Positions 55,422 to 62,750 of a stretch of 64,000 nucleotides of DNA are shown piece by piece (the stretch's first letter is position 1; each line of letters starts with the position of its first letter). The DNA is taken from positions 124,001 to 188,000 of the forward strand of contig DASVQQ010000001.1 in assembly GCA_036389035.1 (NCBI GenBank), given 5' to 3'. Origin of the DNA: Jatrophihabitans sp. (GTDB taxonomy: Bacteria > Actinomycetota > Actinomycetes > Mycobacteriales > Jatrophihabitantaceae). The position numbers and the translations under genes are program-made. The notes under the pieces were generated by a model. That model was not told the origin of the DNA. It saw nothing but the letters and a program-made list of their open reading frames with translations, and did not search any database.

Positions 55422-56743
55422 GAGGTGATCTCCTCGGGTTGATGTTGGTGATCGATGCCGGGGGCGTCAACGGCTACCGGCAGGTCGCGCCGCGGCGCGC
55501 TGGAGCGGCCGAAGAGCAGGCTGACATTCTGGCCGCCGAATCCGAACGAGTTCGACAGCGCGTAGGACACGTCGGCCAGCCGCGGTTCGGCGCAGATGTG
55601 ATCCAGCGCGCAGTCCGGGTCGGGGTCGGAGAGGTTGTACGTCGCCGGCAGCACCCCGCTGCCCACCGCGAGCGCGCTGACAGCCGCTTCGAGGACTCCG
55701 GAGGTTCCGAGCATGTGCCCGGTCAGCGACTTGGTGGAGCTGACCGCCGGCCGGTGCCCACCGAAGGCATGGGTGATCGCGCTTGCCTCGGCGACGTCGC
55801 CCAGCTTGGTGGACGTCCCGTGCGCGTTGATGTAGCCGATGTCCTCGGGGCCCAGGCCGGCGTCGGCCAGCGCCAAGCGCATGCAGGCCGCGGCGCCGGC
55901 GCCGTCCGGGCTGGGCGCAGCCGGATGGTAGGCGTCGGTGGTGGCCCCGTAGCCGACAAGGTCGGCGTAGCCCCGCGCGCCGCGGGCACTGGCGTGCTCG
56001 GCCCGCTCGATCACCAGCAACGCCGCTCCCTCGGAGAGCACGAACCCGTTGCGGCGCCGGTCGAACGGGCGACTGGCCTGGGTGGGCTCACTCCAGTCCC
56101 TGGCCAGCGCCCGGGCGTTGCCGAACGCCTCGGCGAAGGTCGGGAACAGCGGCGCCTCGCTGGCCCCGCAGAGCACCACGTCGGCCTCGCCGGACCGGAT
56201 CAGCCTTATCCCGTCGGCTATCGCCTGCGCTCCGGACGCGCACGCGGTGCCCACCGCGGAGCTGTAACCGCGGATGCCGTGCTCGATGGCGATCCGGGCG
56301 GACGGCATGTTCGGCAGGATTCCGGTCAGCAGGTAGGGGCTGATCGCCACCCGGCCCCGCTCGGCACGCGCCAGCACCTGCGACTCCAGCGTCGCCATGC
56401 CGCCGACGCCGCCGAGGATCACCGCGATCCGGCCGGCCTCGACATCGCGTCCGACCACCAGGTTCGCATCGGCCAGCGCCTGGCGGGCGGTCAGCAGGGC
56501 CAGCATGATCGTCCGGTCCAGGATCTTGGCTTCCGGCCCGGAGCCGACCGCGGCGGGACCGAGGTCACCGACGAAACCGGCGACCTCGATGGAGCCGGCC
56601 ACCGGATGACCGGCCGGTGGCCGCGACAGCCCGGACCGGCCGGTGCGGACCGCGTCGAACACCTCGGCCACGTCGCGCCCGATCGGGGTCAGCATCCCGA
56701 TGCCGGTGATCACCACGCCGGCGCGCGGACCCATGCCGCTCAC
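55418..56743 (-). CDS. Type II beta-ketoacyl synthase (KAS II-like)
   Basis: A 441-residue FabF-like ketosynthase with a full triad: Cys168 in GTACASG, His308 in NAHGTSTKLGD and His343 in TKSLTGHMLG. NSFGFGGQN closes the domain. It condenses malonyl-ACP units on the small ACPs at the head of the operon. The GTG start overlaps the ligase stop (GTGA). No KR or DH for a reducing type II system is in the window. Confidence 0.92.
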   Translation of the reverse strand: MSGMGPRAGVVITGIGMLTPIGRDVAEVFDAVRTGRSGLSRPPAGHPVAGSIEVAGFVGDLGPAAVGSGPEAKILDRTIMLALLTARQALADANLVVGRDVEAGRIAVILGGVGGMATLESQVLARAERGRVAISPYLLTGILPNMPSARIAIEHGIRGYSSAVGTACASGAQAIADGIRLIRSGEADVVLCGASEAPLFPTFAEAFGNARALARDWSEPTQASRPFDRRRNGFVLSEGAALLVIERAEHASARGARGYADLVGYGATTDAYHPAAPSPDGAGAAACMRLALADAGLGPEDIGYINAHGTSTKLGDVAEASAITHAFGGHRPAVSSTKSLTGHMLGTSGVLEAAVSALAVGSGVLPATYNLSDPDPDCALDHICAEPRLADVSYALSNSFGFGGQNVSLLFGRSSAPRRDLPVAVDAPGIDHQHQPEEITS

Positions 56744-58359
56744 CGGTGCTGGGCCTGTTCACGCAACAGGGCCTTGCGCACCTTGCCGGTCGCTCCCTTG
56801 GGCACCTCGGCCGCGCCGGCCACCGCCACCCGGCGCACGGTGGCGGCGGTGGCGGGGTCGAGCGCGGTGAGCACCTGCTCTCTCAGCACGGCCGGATCCA
56901 GCTCGACGGCCGGATCCAGGTCGAGCAGCACGTCGGTCACGACCTGGTCCCCGACCCGGCTGATCACCACGGTGCAGTCCAGGACCCGCGGGCAGGCGGC
57001 CTGGACCCGCTCCTCCGACAGCGCGGTGTAGTACCGCGTGCCGTCCGCCCCGACGACCGAGTCGGCTGCCCGGTCAAGGTGAAAGTAGCGCCCTTCGGCA
57101 TCACGGCGGACCAGGTCTCCGGTGAGGTAGTAGCCGTTGACCCGGGCGCGGTAGGTGGTCACCGAGTCGTTCCAGTAGCCCGGCGACAGCGACGGTGACC
57201 GGATGCCCAGGTGTCCGACCTCGCCGTCGGGAAGCGGCGCGCCGCTCGGGTCCAGCACCGCGGCCTCGACGAAGCGGTACGGCCGGCCGATGCACCGGTC
57301 ATAGGTGTCGGTCTCACTGCGGTGGGTGACGTGGAACATCGCGTGACCCATCTCGCTGGAGCCCAGGCCGTCGATGAAGTTCGACCCCGCGTGGCGGGCG
57401 ACCCCTTGCCGGGTCATCACCTCGTGCGAGCCGACTGCCACCAGATGCCGCACGTGCGGCTCATGGGTGCAGTCACCGGTGTTGAACCACAGCCGCACGC
57501 AGTCCAGGTCATAGCGGGACAGGTCGCAGCGAGCCAGTTGGGCCCAGGTCACCGAGAAGCCGAACACGCCCTCGGGGCGCCAGCGCTGGATCGCGTCGAG
57601 AACGATCTCACCCTGCTGCGAGGACAGGGCCAGCAGATCGGCTCGATTGGCCAGCGCCTGATTGACCATCAGCACTGTCGCGGTGTGCGCGGCGGGCAGC
57701 GCGTTGAGGATCCGCCGGGTGCCCTGTGCCTGCGGCATGCTCAGCAGGTGCCGGGTGGCGGCGAAGATGCTGGCATGGGTGTGCAGCACCGCCTTGGGCA
57801 TTCCGGTGGTGCCCGAGGTGTGGGTCAGCACCACCGGGTCCTGCTGATGGTGACGGTAGGGCGCGGGCGCCTCAGCCGGATCGGCCTGGCCCAGCTCGGC
57901 CACCTCGGACAGGCTGGAGAGGCCCAGATCCAGCCCGGCCAGCCGCTGGCGCCGATCGGTGTCGGCGAAGGTGGCGGTGGCTCGCAGGCCTCGGATGTAG
58001 GCCGCCACCGTCTCGGCGGGCAGGTTTCCGTTGATCAGCGCCGGGATGGCGCCCAACCGGGTAACTGCCAGGAACGACAGGATGTGGTCGGCAGCGGTGC
58101 CGGACCAGATCGCCACCGGGTCGCGAGGGCGGACACCACGGGCGTGCAGGCCGGCGGCTCGAGCGGCCACCCGCTGATCGAGTTCGCCAAGGCTCAGCGC
58201 CTGCTCGGCGCGATGGTGCTCGACCGCGGTGTCGAAGCTCAGCCCCGGGCCGTCGGGGTCCGCCCCTCGATCCAGCAACGTCTGCAGGACGTTTCCGGCG
58301 CCGATCGCCGGATCGGCAGCCAGCGCGCCACGGCTGACCGGATTCACGGCGTGGTTCAT
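56740..58359 (-). CDS. AMP-forming acyl ligase of the type II operon
   Basis: A 539-residue ANL ligase: LTHTSGTTGMPKAVLHTH, DGLGSSEMGH, LTGDLVRRDAEGRYFHLDR and C-terminal PKGATGKVRKALL with the catalytic Lys. It is set between the two ketosynthases of the operon and should load a starter onto one of the two ACPs. A benzoate- or hydroxyphenyl-type acid is one idea, given HmaS in the same operon, but the binding pocket was not analysed. ATGA overlap with the upstream gene. Confidence 0.9.
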   Translation of the reverse strand: MNHAVNPVSRGALAADPAIGAGNVLQTLLDRGADPDGPGLSFDTAVEHHRAEQALSLGELDQRVAARAAGLHARGVRPRDPVAIWSGTAADHILSFLAVTRLGAIPALINGNLPAETVAAYIRGLRATATFADTDRRQRLAGLDLGLSSLSEVAELGQADPAEAPAPYRHHQQDPVVLTHTSGTTGMPKAVLHTHASIFAATRHLLSMPQAQGTRRILNALPAAHTATVLMVNQALANRADLLALSSQQGEIVLDAIQRWRPEGVFGFSVTWAQLARCDLSRYDLDCVRLWFNTGDCTHEPHVRHLVAVGSHEVMTRQGVARHAGSNFIDGLGSSEMGHAMFHVTHRSETDTYDRCIGRPYRFVEAAVLDPSGAPLPDGEVGHLGIRSPSLSPGYWNDSVTTYRARVNGYYLTGDLVRRDAEGRYFHLDRAADSVVGADGTRYYTALSEERVQAACPRVLDCTVVISRVGDQVVTDVLLDLDPAVELDPAVLREQVLTALDPATAATVRRVAVAGAAEVPKGATGKVRKALLREQAQHR

Positions 58360-58886
58360 GAGCCGTCCCCCGCCGCCAGCAACAGCGCGTGGGCCCGGTC
58401 GGCTGAATCCGGGGCGTCCTCGCCGGCCTGCTCCACCAGGATCAGCAGCACCTCGTCGGCGTCGCCGTCGGCCAGCAGCAGCGACGCCTCGGCCATTCCG
58501 TCGGCCAGCGGGTCACCGACCGGGCAGATGCTGACCACCGGGCCGCCCAGTCCCCAGTGCGCGGTGACCTGTCCGATCACGCTGTTGGGCGCGGCCTGGA
58601 AGAAGAACAGCGGGCCGACCCGCCGGCCGCTGGCGACCTTGTCGCGCACGTGCTCGGCGCTGACGACGTCATTGCCGCTGCTGACCACCAGGACGGCGGT
58701 GCGCTGCCGGGATGCCGCCGAAGCCGACGGTTTGGCGTAATGCTCGGTCAGGCAGCCGTCGGCGGCCGCGGCGATCAGCGGGCTGAAGGACGACAGGACG
58801 TAGCCGGGCAGCGCCGGCAGTTGCTCGTCCTGCTCGGCGGGCCATCGGTACTCGCTCAGAACCGACGGCGGGCTGGCTGCTCTCAT
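58356..58886 (-). CDS. Short ketosynthase-like (Ketoacyl-synt_2 / chain-length-factor-like) protein
   Basis: A 176-residue protein similar to the short beta-ketoacyl-synthase N-terminal-like proteins seen in aryl polyene gene sets. FFFQAAPNSVIGQVTAHWGL and DADEVLLILVEQA match the family, but no active-site Cys is present. It probably modulates the ketosynthases. The ATG overlaps the stop of the 58883 gene; a longer frame is antisense-like noise over that gene. Confidence 0.7.
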   Translation of the reverse strand: MRAASPPSVLSEYRWPAEQDEQLPALPGYVLSSFSPLIAAAADGCLTEHYAKPSASAASRQRTAVLVVSSGNDVVSAEHVRDKVASGRRVGPLFFFQAAPNSVIGQVTAHWGLGGPVVSICPVGDPLADGMAEASLLLADGDADEVLLILVEQAGEDAPDSADRAHALLLAAGDGS

Positions 58887-59974
58887 GTGGCACGCACCAG
58901 CAGTGCGGTGTTGGCGCCGCCGAAGGCCGAGTTGAGGCTGAGGGCGTAGGGGGTGGCCACCGGCCGCGGCGAGGAGACAATGACGTCGAGCGCGCAGCTG
59001 TCGTCGGGGGCGAGGTAGCCGGCGTTGACCGGCAGCTTTCCGGCCTGCAGGGACAGCACCGTGATCACCAGCTCCAGCAGGCCGGAAGCTTCCAGCGCGT
59101 GCCCGTGCACCGCTTTGGTGGAGCTGACCGGCACCTGGCCGGCGGCCGCGCCCAGGGCGTGGTGCAGTGCGGCCGCCTCGGCGGCATCGCTGAGCTGGGT
59201 TCCGGTGGCGTTGGCGTTGACGTAACCGATCGCGTTCGCCGAGACGCCGGCCCGCTGCAGTGCCGCCTCGATCGCCCGGGCCAGGCCTCGGCCCTCGGGC
59301 GCCGGCTGGCACGGATGGTAGGCGTCTCCGGCCCGGCCCCAGCCCACCAGCTCGGTAGCCGGCTGGTGGCCCCGGGCGGCGGCGGCCGCACCGGACTCCA
59401 GCACCACCGCGGCGACCCCGTCGCCGAGCAGCAGGCCCTGCCGGCCGGCGCTGAACGGACGGACCGCGCCGTCGGCCGACATCGCTTGACCCGCGTCGAA
59501 CAGGGCGAACTGATCCGGCTCCACCAGGTACCCGGCTGCCACCACCACCCGGTCCGCCCCGCGACCGATCATCGCGGCCGCGTCGGCGACCGCGGTGCTG
59601 GCCGACACGCAGGCGCCGATGTAGATCCGGCCGGCTCCGGCGAGGCCGGCCCGCTCGGCGAGCTCGACCGCGCAGCCGGTCGCGCCCGGGTACCCGTGCA
59701 GGGCGAGCAGCAGCGGCGCTGCGGCGCGCTGCGCGGCGTTGAGGCCGGCGTCAACGCAGGCCGCCTCGATCACCCCGGCCAGCTCGGCGGTCAGGGTGTC
59801 CACCTGCCCCAGGGTGGCCGCGACTCCGACCCGCCGGCCGCTGACATCGAACCGTTCGACCGGCCCGAACGCCGCGGCGCCGGACAGGGCAGCGGCCAGC
59901 TGCGGTTCGACGCCACGGCCGAGCGCGCTGAGCACCGCCAGGCCGGCGATGCCGACCGGCGTGGCCTCAACCAC
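58883..59974 (-). CDS. Second type II ketosynthase with altered active site
   Basis: A 363-residue KAS II-like protein, shorter at the N terminus than the 55418 enzyme. Cys122 (GACVSAS) and His292 (VHGHALEASG) are present, but the first catalytic His is replaced: VNANATGTQ has Asn255 and Ala256 where HG is expected. It may prime, transfer or partner rather than run decarboxylative condensation alone. GTG start overlaps the upstream ACP by 8 nt. Confidence 0.82.
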   Translation of the reverse strand: MVEATPVGIAGLAVLSALGRGVEPQLAAALSGAAAFGPVERFDVSGRRVGVAATLGQVDTLTAELAGVIEAACVDAGLNAAQRAAAPLLLALHGYPGATGCAVELAERAGLAGAGRIYIGACVSASTAVADAAAMIGRGADRVVVAAGYLVEPDQFALFDAGQAMSADGAVRPFSAGRQGLLLGDGVAAVVLESGAAAAARGHQPATELVGWGRAGDAYHPCQPAPEGRGLARAIEAALQRAGVSANAIGYVNANATGTQLSDAAEAAALHHALGAAAGQVPVSSTKAVHGHALEASGLLELVITVLSLQAGKLPVNAGYLAPDDSCALDVIVSSPRPVATPYALSLNSAFGGANTALLVRAT

Positions 59975-60209
59975 GTCTGGCCCGGACCGAGTCGTCCAGC
60001 AACCGCACGGCGTCAGAGATCGTGCGCAACCGGCCGAGCTGCTCGTCATCGAGGTCGAGCTCCACCTCATAGCGTTGCTCGACCTGGTGCACCAACCAGG
60101 CGACTTCCATCGAGCTCAACCGCTCCAGCGCCGAATCGGGCCCGCGACTTCCCAGCTCCGCCAGCATCTGGACCACGTCCGCCCTTTCCAGGGCTGGGTG
60201 ATCCGGCAT
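59967..60209 (-). CDS. Acyl carrier protein 2 of the type II operon
   Basis: An 80-residue carrier protein. The probable phosphopantetheine Ser lies in LERLSSMEVAWL. The ATG overlaps the stop of the first ACP (TGATG). It is followed directly by the altered ketosynthase, its likely partner. Confidence 0.82.
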   Translation of the reverse strand: MPDHPALERADVVQMLAELGSRGPDSALERLSSMEVAWLVHQVEQRYEVELDLDDEQLGRLRTISDAVRLLDDSVRARRG

Positions 60210-60478
60210 CAGGGTTGCTTGCTGCCGGCGGTCTGGGCGACTCGGTTCACGACGGTGCTGGTGAACTCGCCCACGTTCATCAGGGCAAGCTCTTCGGACT
60301 CCTCCGCGACGAACCGGATGTGGTAGTTGTCCTCGGTCCGCATCAACAGGTCGGCCAGGGCGAGTGACTCCAGGTCGAGGCCGGCCGGGCCCAGCGTCGT
60401 GGAGTCGTCCACGCTCTCCACGTCGTAGTTCATGTCCTGCAATGAGGAGATCACGAACGCGCGAACCTCATCTCGCAT
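60209..60478 (-). CDS. Acyl carrier protein 1 of the type II operon
   Basis: An 89-residue carrier protein with Ser in GLDLESLALADL. It is the first gene of the operon of nine genes running to 51987. AAGG lies 7 nt before the ATG at 60478; an upstream frame would cross the divergent PPTase start. The promoter must lie inside the PPTase coding region, because only 16 bp separate the two starts. Confidence 0.87.
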   Translation of the reverse strand: MRDEVRAFVISSLQDMNYDVESVDDSTTLGPAGLDLESLALADLLMRTEDNYHIRFVAEESEELALMNVGEFTSTVVNRVAQTAGSKQP

Positions 60479-60494
60479 CGGATACCTTCTTTCC

Positions 60495-61166
60495 GTGAAC
60501 CGGCGTCCGGAGTCCCTGCTGGACACCGTCTACGCCTGGGTGCTGCAGTGGCCGGAGCGCTCGCGCACCGGTACCCGTCAGCTGCTCGCCGAGGCCGGCG
60601 CCCGAGTGCTCGGCACGCACCCGTCGGAGCTGGTGGTCTCGCAGAGTGATTCCGGTCAGCCAGTGCTGCGCGCGGCCACCGGCCAGCTCTGGGTGAGCCT
60701 GAGCTACGGGCCCGGCGTGCTGGCACTGGCCGCCAGCCTGGCCGGCCCGGTGGGAATCGACATCGAAGGCTTCCGACCGGCGGCGGCTGGCCGGCTGGCC
60801 GATCGCTGGTTCGACCAGGCCGAGGCCCAGTGGGTGCGAGCCCAGCCGGCGGCGGAGCAGCTGGGAGCCTTTCTGCTGCTGTGGACGGCGAAAGAGGCGC
60901 TCGGCAAGGCACAGGGCACCGGGTTGCGCGGCTTCGGGCTGCGCCGCCGGATGCCGCTGCCGCCGGTCACCGACGGCAGCTTCCAGCCGGTGTCCGACGG
61001 GCTGCGACTGGCCCATCCAGCGCTGCCGGACGGCCTGACCCTGGCCGTCGTGGCCGGCTCCGCGGTCAGCGCGGTCGCGATCGAGCACGACCTTCCTCAT
61101 GTGGCCCTCGCCCGCAGCACCGCCCGGTCGCGAACCAGCTTGCCGGTCGTCGTCCGGGGAAATTGA
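60495..61166 (+). CDS. Second 4'-phosphopantetheinyl transferase
   Basis: A 223-residue PPTase: WVSLSYGPGVLALA, VGIDIEGFRP (metal Asp/Glu) and LLWTAKEALGKAQG (catalytic Glu and Lys). It is only distantly like the Sfp-type enzyme at 38638. It probably primes the type II ACPs next to which it lies. The GTG start is uncertain because no clear ribosome site fits in the 16-bp divergent gap. The last 70 bp overlap the convergent ligase gene. Confidence 0.87.
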   Translation: MNRRPESLLDTVYAWVLQWPERSRTGTRQLLAEAGARVLGTHPSELVVSQSDSGQPVLRAATGQLWVSLSYGPGVLALAASLAGPVGIDIEGFRPAAAGRLADRWFDQAEAQWVRAQPAAEQLGAFLLLWTAKEALGKAQGTGLRGFGLRRRMPLPPVTDGSFQPVSDGLRLAHPALPDGLTLAVVAGSAVSAVAIEHDLPHVALARSTARSRTSLPVVVRGN

Positions 61167-62491
61167 TCAAAGACCTGATAGACCTGAGGCTGCTTGAACC
61201 GGGCCAGCTGGGTCGCCAGCCGCGCCTCGACGTCGGAGACCTGGTGTCCCGGCTCCAGCTGCAGGTAGGCCACGATCGCCTCGTCGAACAGCACGACCGC
61301 GGCCACCACGCCGGGCAACGCGCCGATGCTGCTCTCGACCTCGGCCAGATCGACCTGCATCCCGCCGATGGTGACCTGGGAGTCCAGCCGTCCCAGGATG
61401 GTCACCAGGCCGGTGGCGTCGTCCACCGTGCCCGCGTCCCGGGTCCGCAGCCAGCCCTCGGACCAGCGCTCGGGCACCGCGACGCCGAGGTAGGGCGAGA
61501 CCTCCCGGGCGATCTGCAGCTCCCCGTCCCGGGCCCGGACCGTGATGCCGGGCGCCGGTCGCACCGAGGGCCGATGGCTGCCGTCCAGATCGGTCCCGAT
61601 CACGCCGACCTCGGTCATCCCGTACATGTTCCCCAGCGGCGCCTGGAACCGGTCGATGAAACGAGCCGCCGTCGCGACCGGCACCAGCTCGCCGCCGGTG
61701 ATCATCCGGCGCAGTTGCCGGGGGCGCCGCTCCTGGGCCGTGGAGCTGAGCAGGTTGATGTGGAACGGAACTCCCAGCACCGTCGCCGGGCTGTCGACGG
61801 CCTCGATCGCGTCCAGGATGCTGTCACCGGTGAGCCGTTGCGGCGGGACCAGCTCGACACTGGCGTGCAGGCCGTAGAGCAGACCGCCGACCAGCCCCAG
61901 CACGTGCACCATCGAGGGCAGCAGGATGATCCGCTCCCCCGGCAACGCCACTCCCTCGATCTGGGTGTAGCGCCGGATCTCGGCGATCAGGTCGGCGGCG
62001 GTGCGGCCGATCACCTTGGACGGCCCGGTCGAGCCGGAGCTCAGTTGCACGACCGCGTGCTCGCTGCCGGCCGGCTCGTCGCCGTGCCGGCTGATGGTGT
62101 CCTCGACCTCGAAGAAGACCCTCAGGCCGCCGGCCACCCGCAGCGGGGCGACGATCACCTGCGGCGACAGCCGTTGCCGGGCCTGCTCCACCTCGTGGTC
62201 GGTGAGCCGGTAATCCAGCAGGATCGCCTGGGCGCCCAGCTGCCAGACCGCGAGCAGGTTGGCCACGTAGGCGATCGAGGGAGGCAGCCGCAACGCGGCC
62301 GCGCCACCGGGGCGCAGTCCCGCGGCGGTCAGCCGGTCCCGCCGTTCGGCGACCAGCCGGCGCAACGTGGCGCGGTCGATAGGGTCGGGCACGCGGAAGC
62401 AGACCTGGTCATCGGGGCCGGCCAGCAGGATCTCGTCGACCCAGCCGGCATCGGTCACCCGCGACCAATCCGCCCGCTGCTCCATGGTCAT
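61097..62491 (-). CDS. Short AMP-forming acyl ligase
   Basis: A 464-residue ANL ligase, short for the family. Motifs: VQLSSGSTGPSKVIGRT, NMYGMTEVG, TRDAGTVDDATG with GRLDSQVTIGGMQVDLAEVE, and TTTGKLVRDR with the C-terminal Lys. It may load a starter or chain onto the type II ACPs. GGAG lies 7 nt before the ATG, and the ATG overlaps the stop of a 32-codon ORF upstream. It is convergent with the PPTase gene. Confidence 0.88.
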   Translation of the reverse strand: MTMEQRADWSRVTDAGWVDEILLAGPDDQVCFRVPDPIDRATLRRLVAERRDRLTAAGLRPGGAAALRLPPSIAYVANLLAVWQLGAQAILLDYRLTDHEVEQARQRLSPQVIVAPLRVAGGLRVFFEVEDTISRHGDEPAGSEHAVVQLSSGSTGPSKVIGRTAADLIAEIRRYTQIEGVALPGERIILLPSMVHVLGLVGGLLYGLHASVELVPPQRLTGDSILDAIEAVDSPATVLGVPFHINLLSSTAQERRPRQLRRMITGGELVPVATAARFIDRFQAPLGNMYGMTEVGVIGTDLDGSHRPSVRPAPGITVRARDGELQIAREVSPYLGVAVPERWSEGWLRTRDAGTVDDATGLVTILGRLDSQVTIGGMQVDLAEVESSIGALPGVVAAVVLFDEAIVAYLQLEPGHQVSDVEARLATQLARFKQPQVYQVFDQFPRTTTGKLVRDRAVLRARAT

Positions 62492-62586
62492 GCGATGGCT
62501 CCAAAAACGTCAATGACGGCGGGCGCGGTGCTATGAATTCGATCAATTCCGGCAGTCGCGCAGTCGTGGCGGATGCCGCAGACCAT
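62488..62586 (-). CDS. 32-residue ORF coupled to the short acyl ligase
   Basis: The ORF reads MVCGIRHDCATAGIDRI at its start and ends VIDVFGAIA. GGAGG lies 5 nt before the ATG, the best ribosome site in this stretch. Its TGA overlaps the ligase ATG (ATGA), the same coupling style used through the cluster. It has two Cys. It may be a leader peptide controlling ligase translation, or a real micro-protein. No similar protein was recognised. The rest of the 62587-62750 gap holds no gene. Confidence 0.55.
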   Translation of the reverse strand: MVCGIRHDCATAGIDRIHSTAPAVIDVFGAIA

Positions 62587-62750
62587 ACGCTCCTCCAACG
62601 TTGATGTCATTGCGCTTGTAGTCACTGGTGTATGCGACTTTTAGAACAGTTGATGGCTTGCGGCAGGCCATTCCTACGCGCCCCGGGCCGGGAATGATAA
62701 TAGGCGGTGCTGACCTCGCGTGAGGATGATTAGGACAACCAGACGTCAGC

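Noticed and set aside
51987..60478. Complete aryl polyene cluster
   Set aside because: No ketoreductase, dehydratase or aromatic ammonia-lyase is present, and HmaS and PhyH are foreign to that set.
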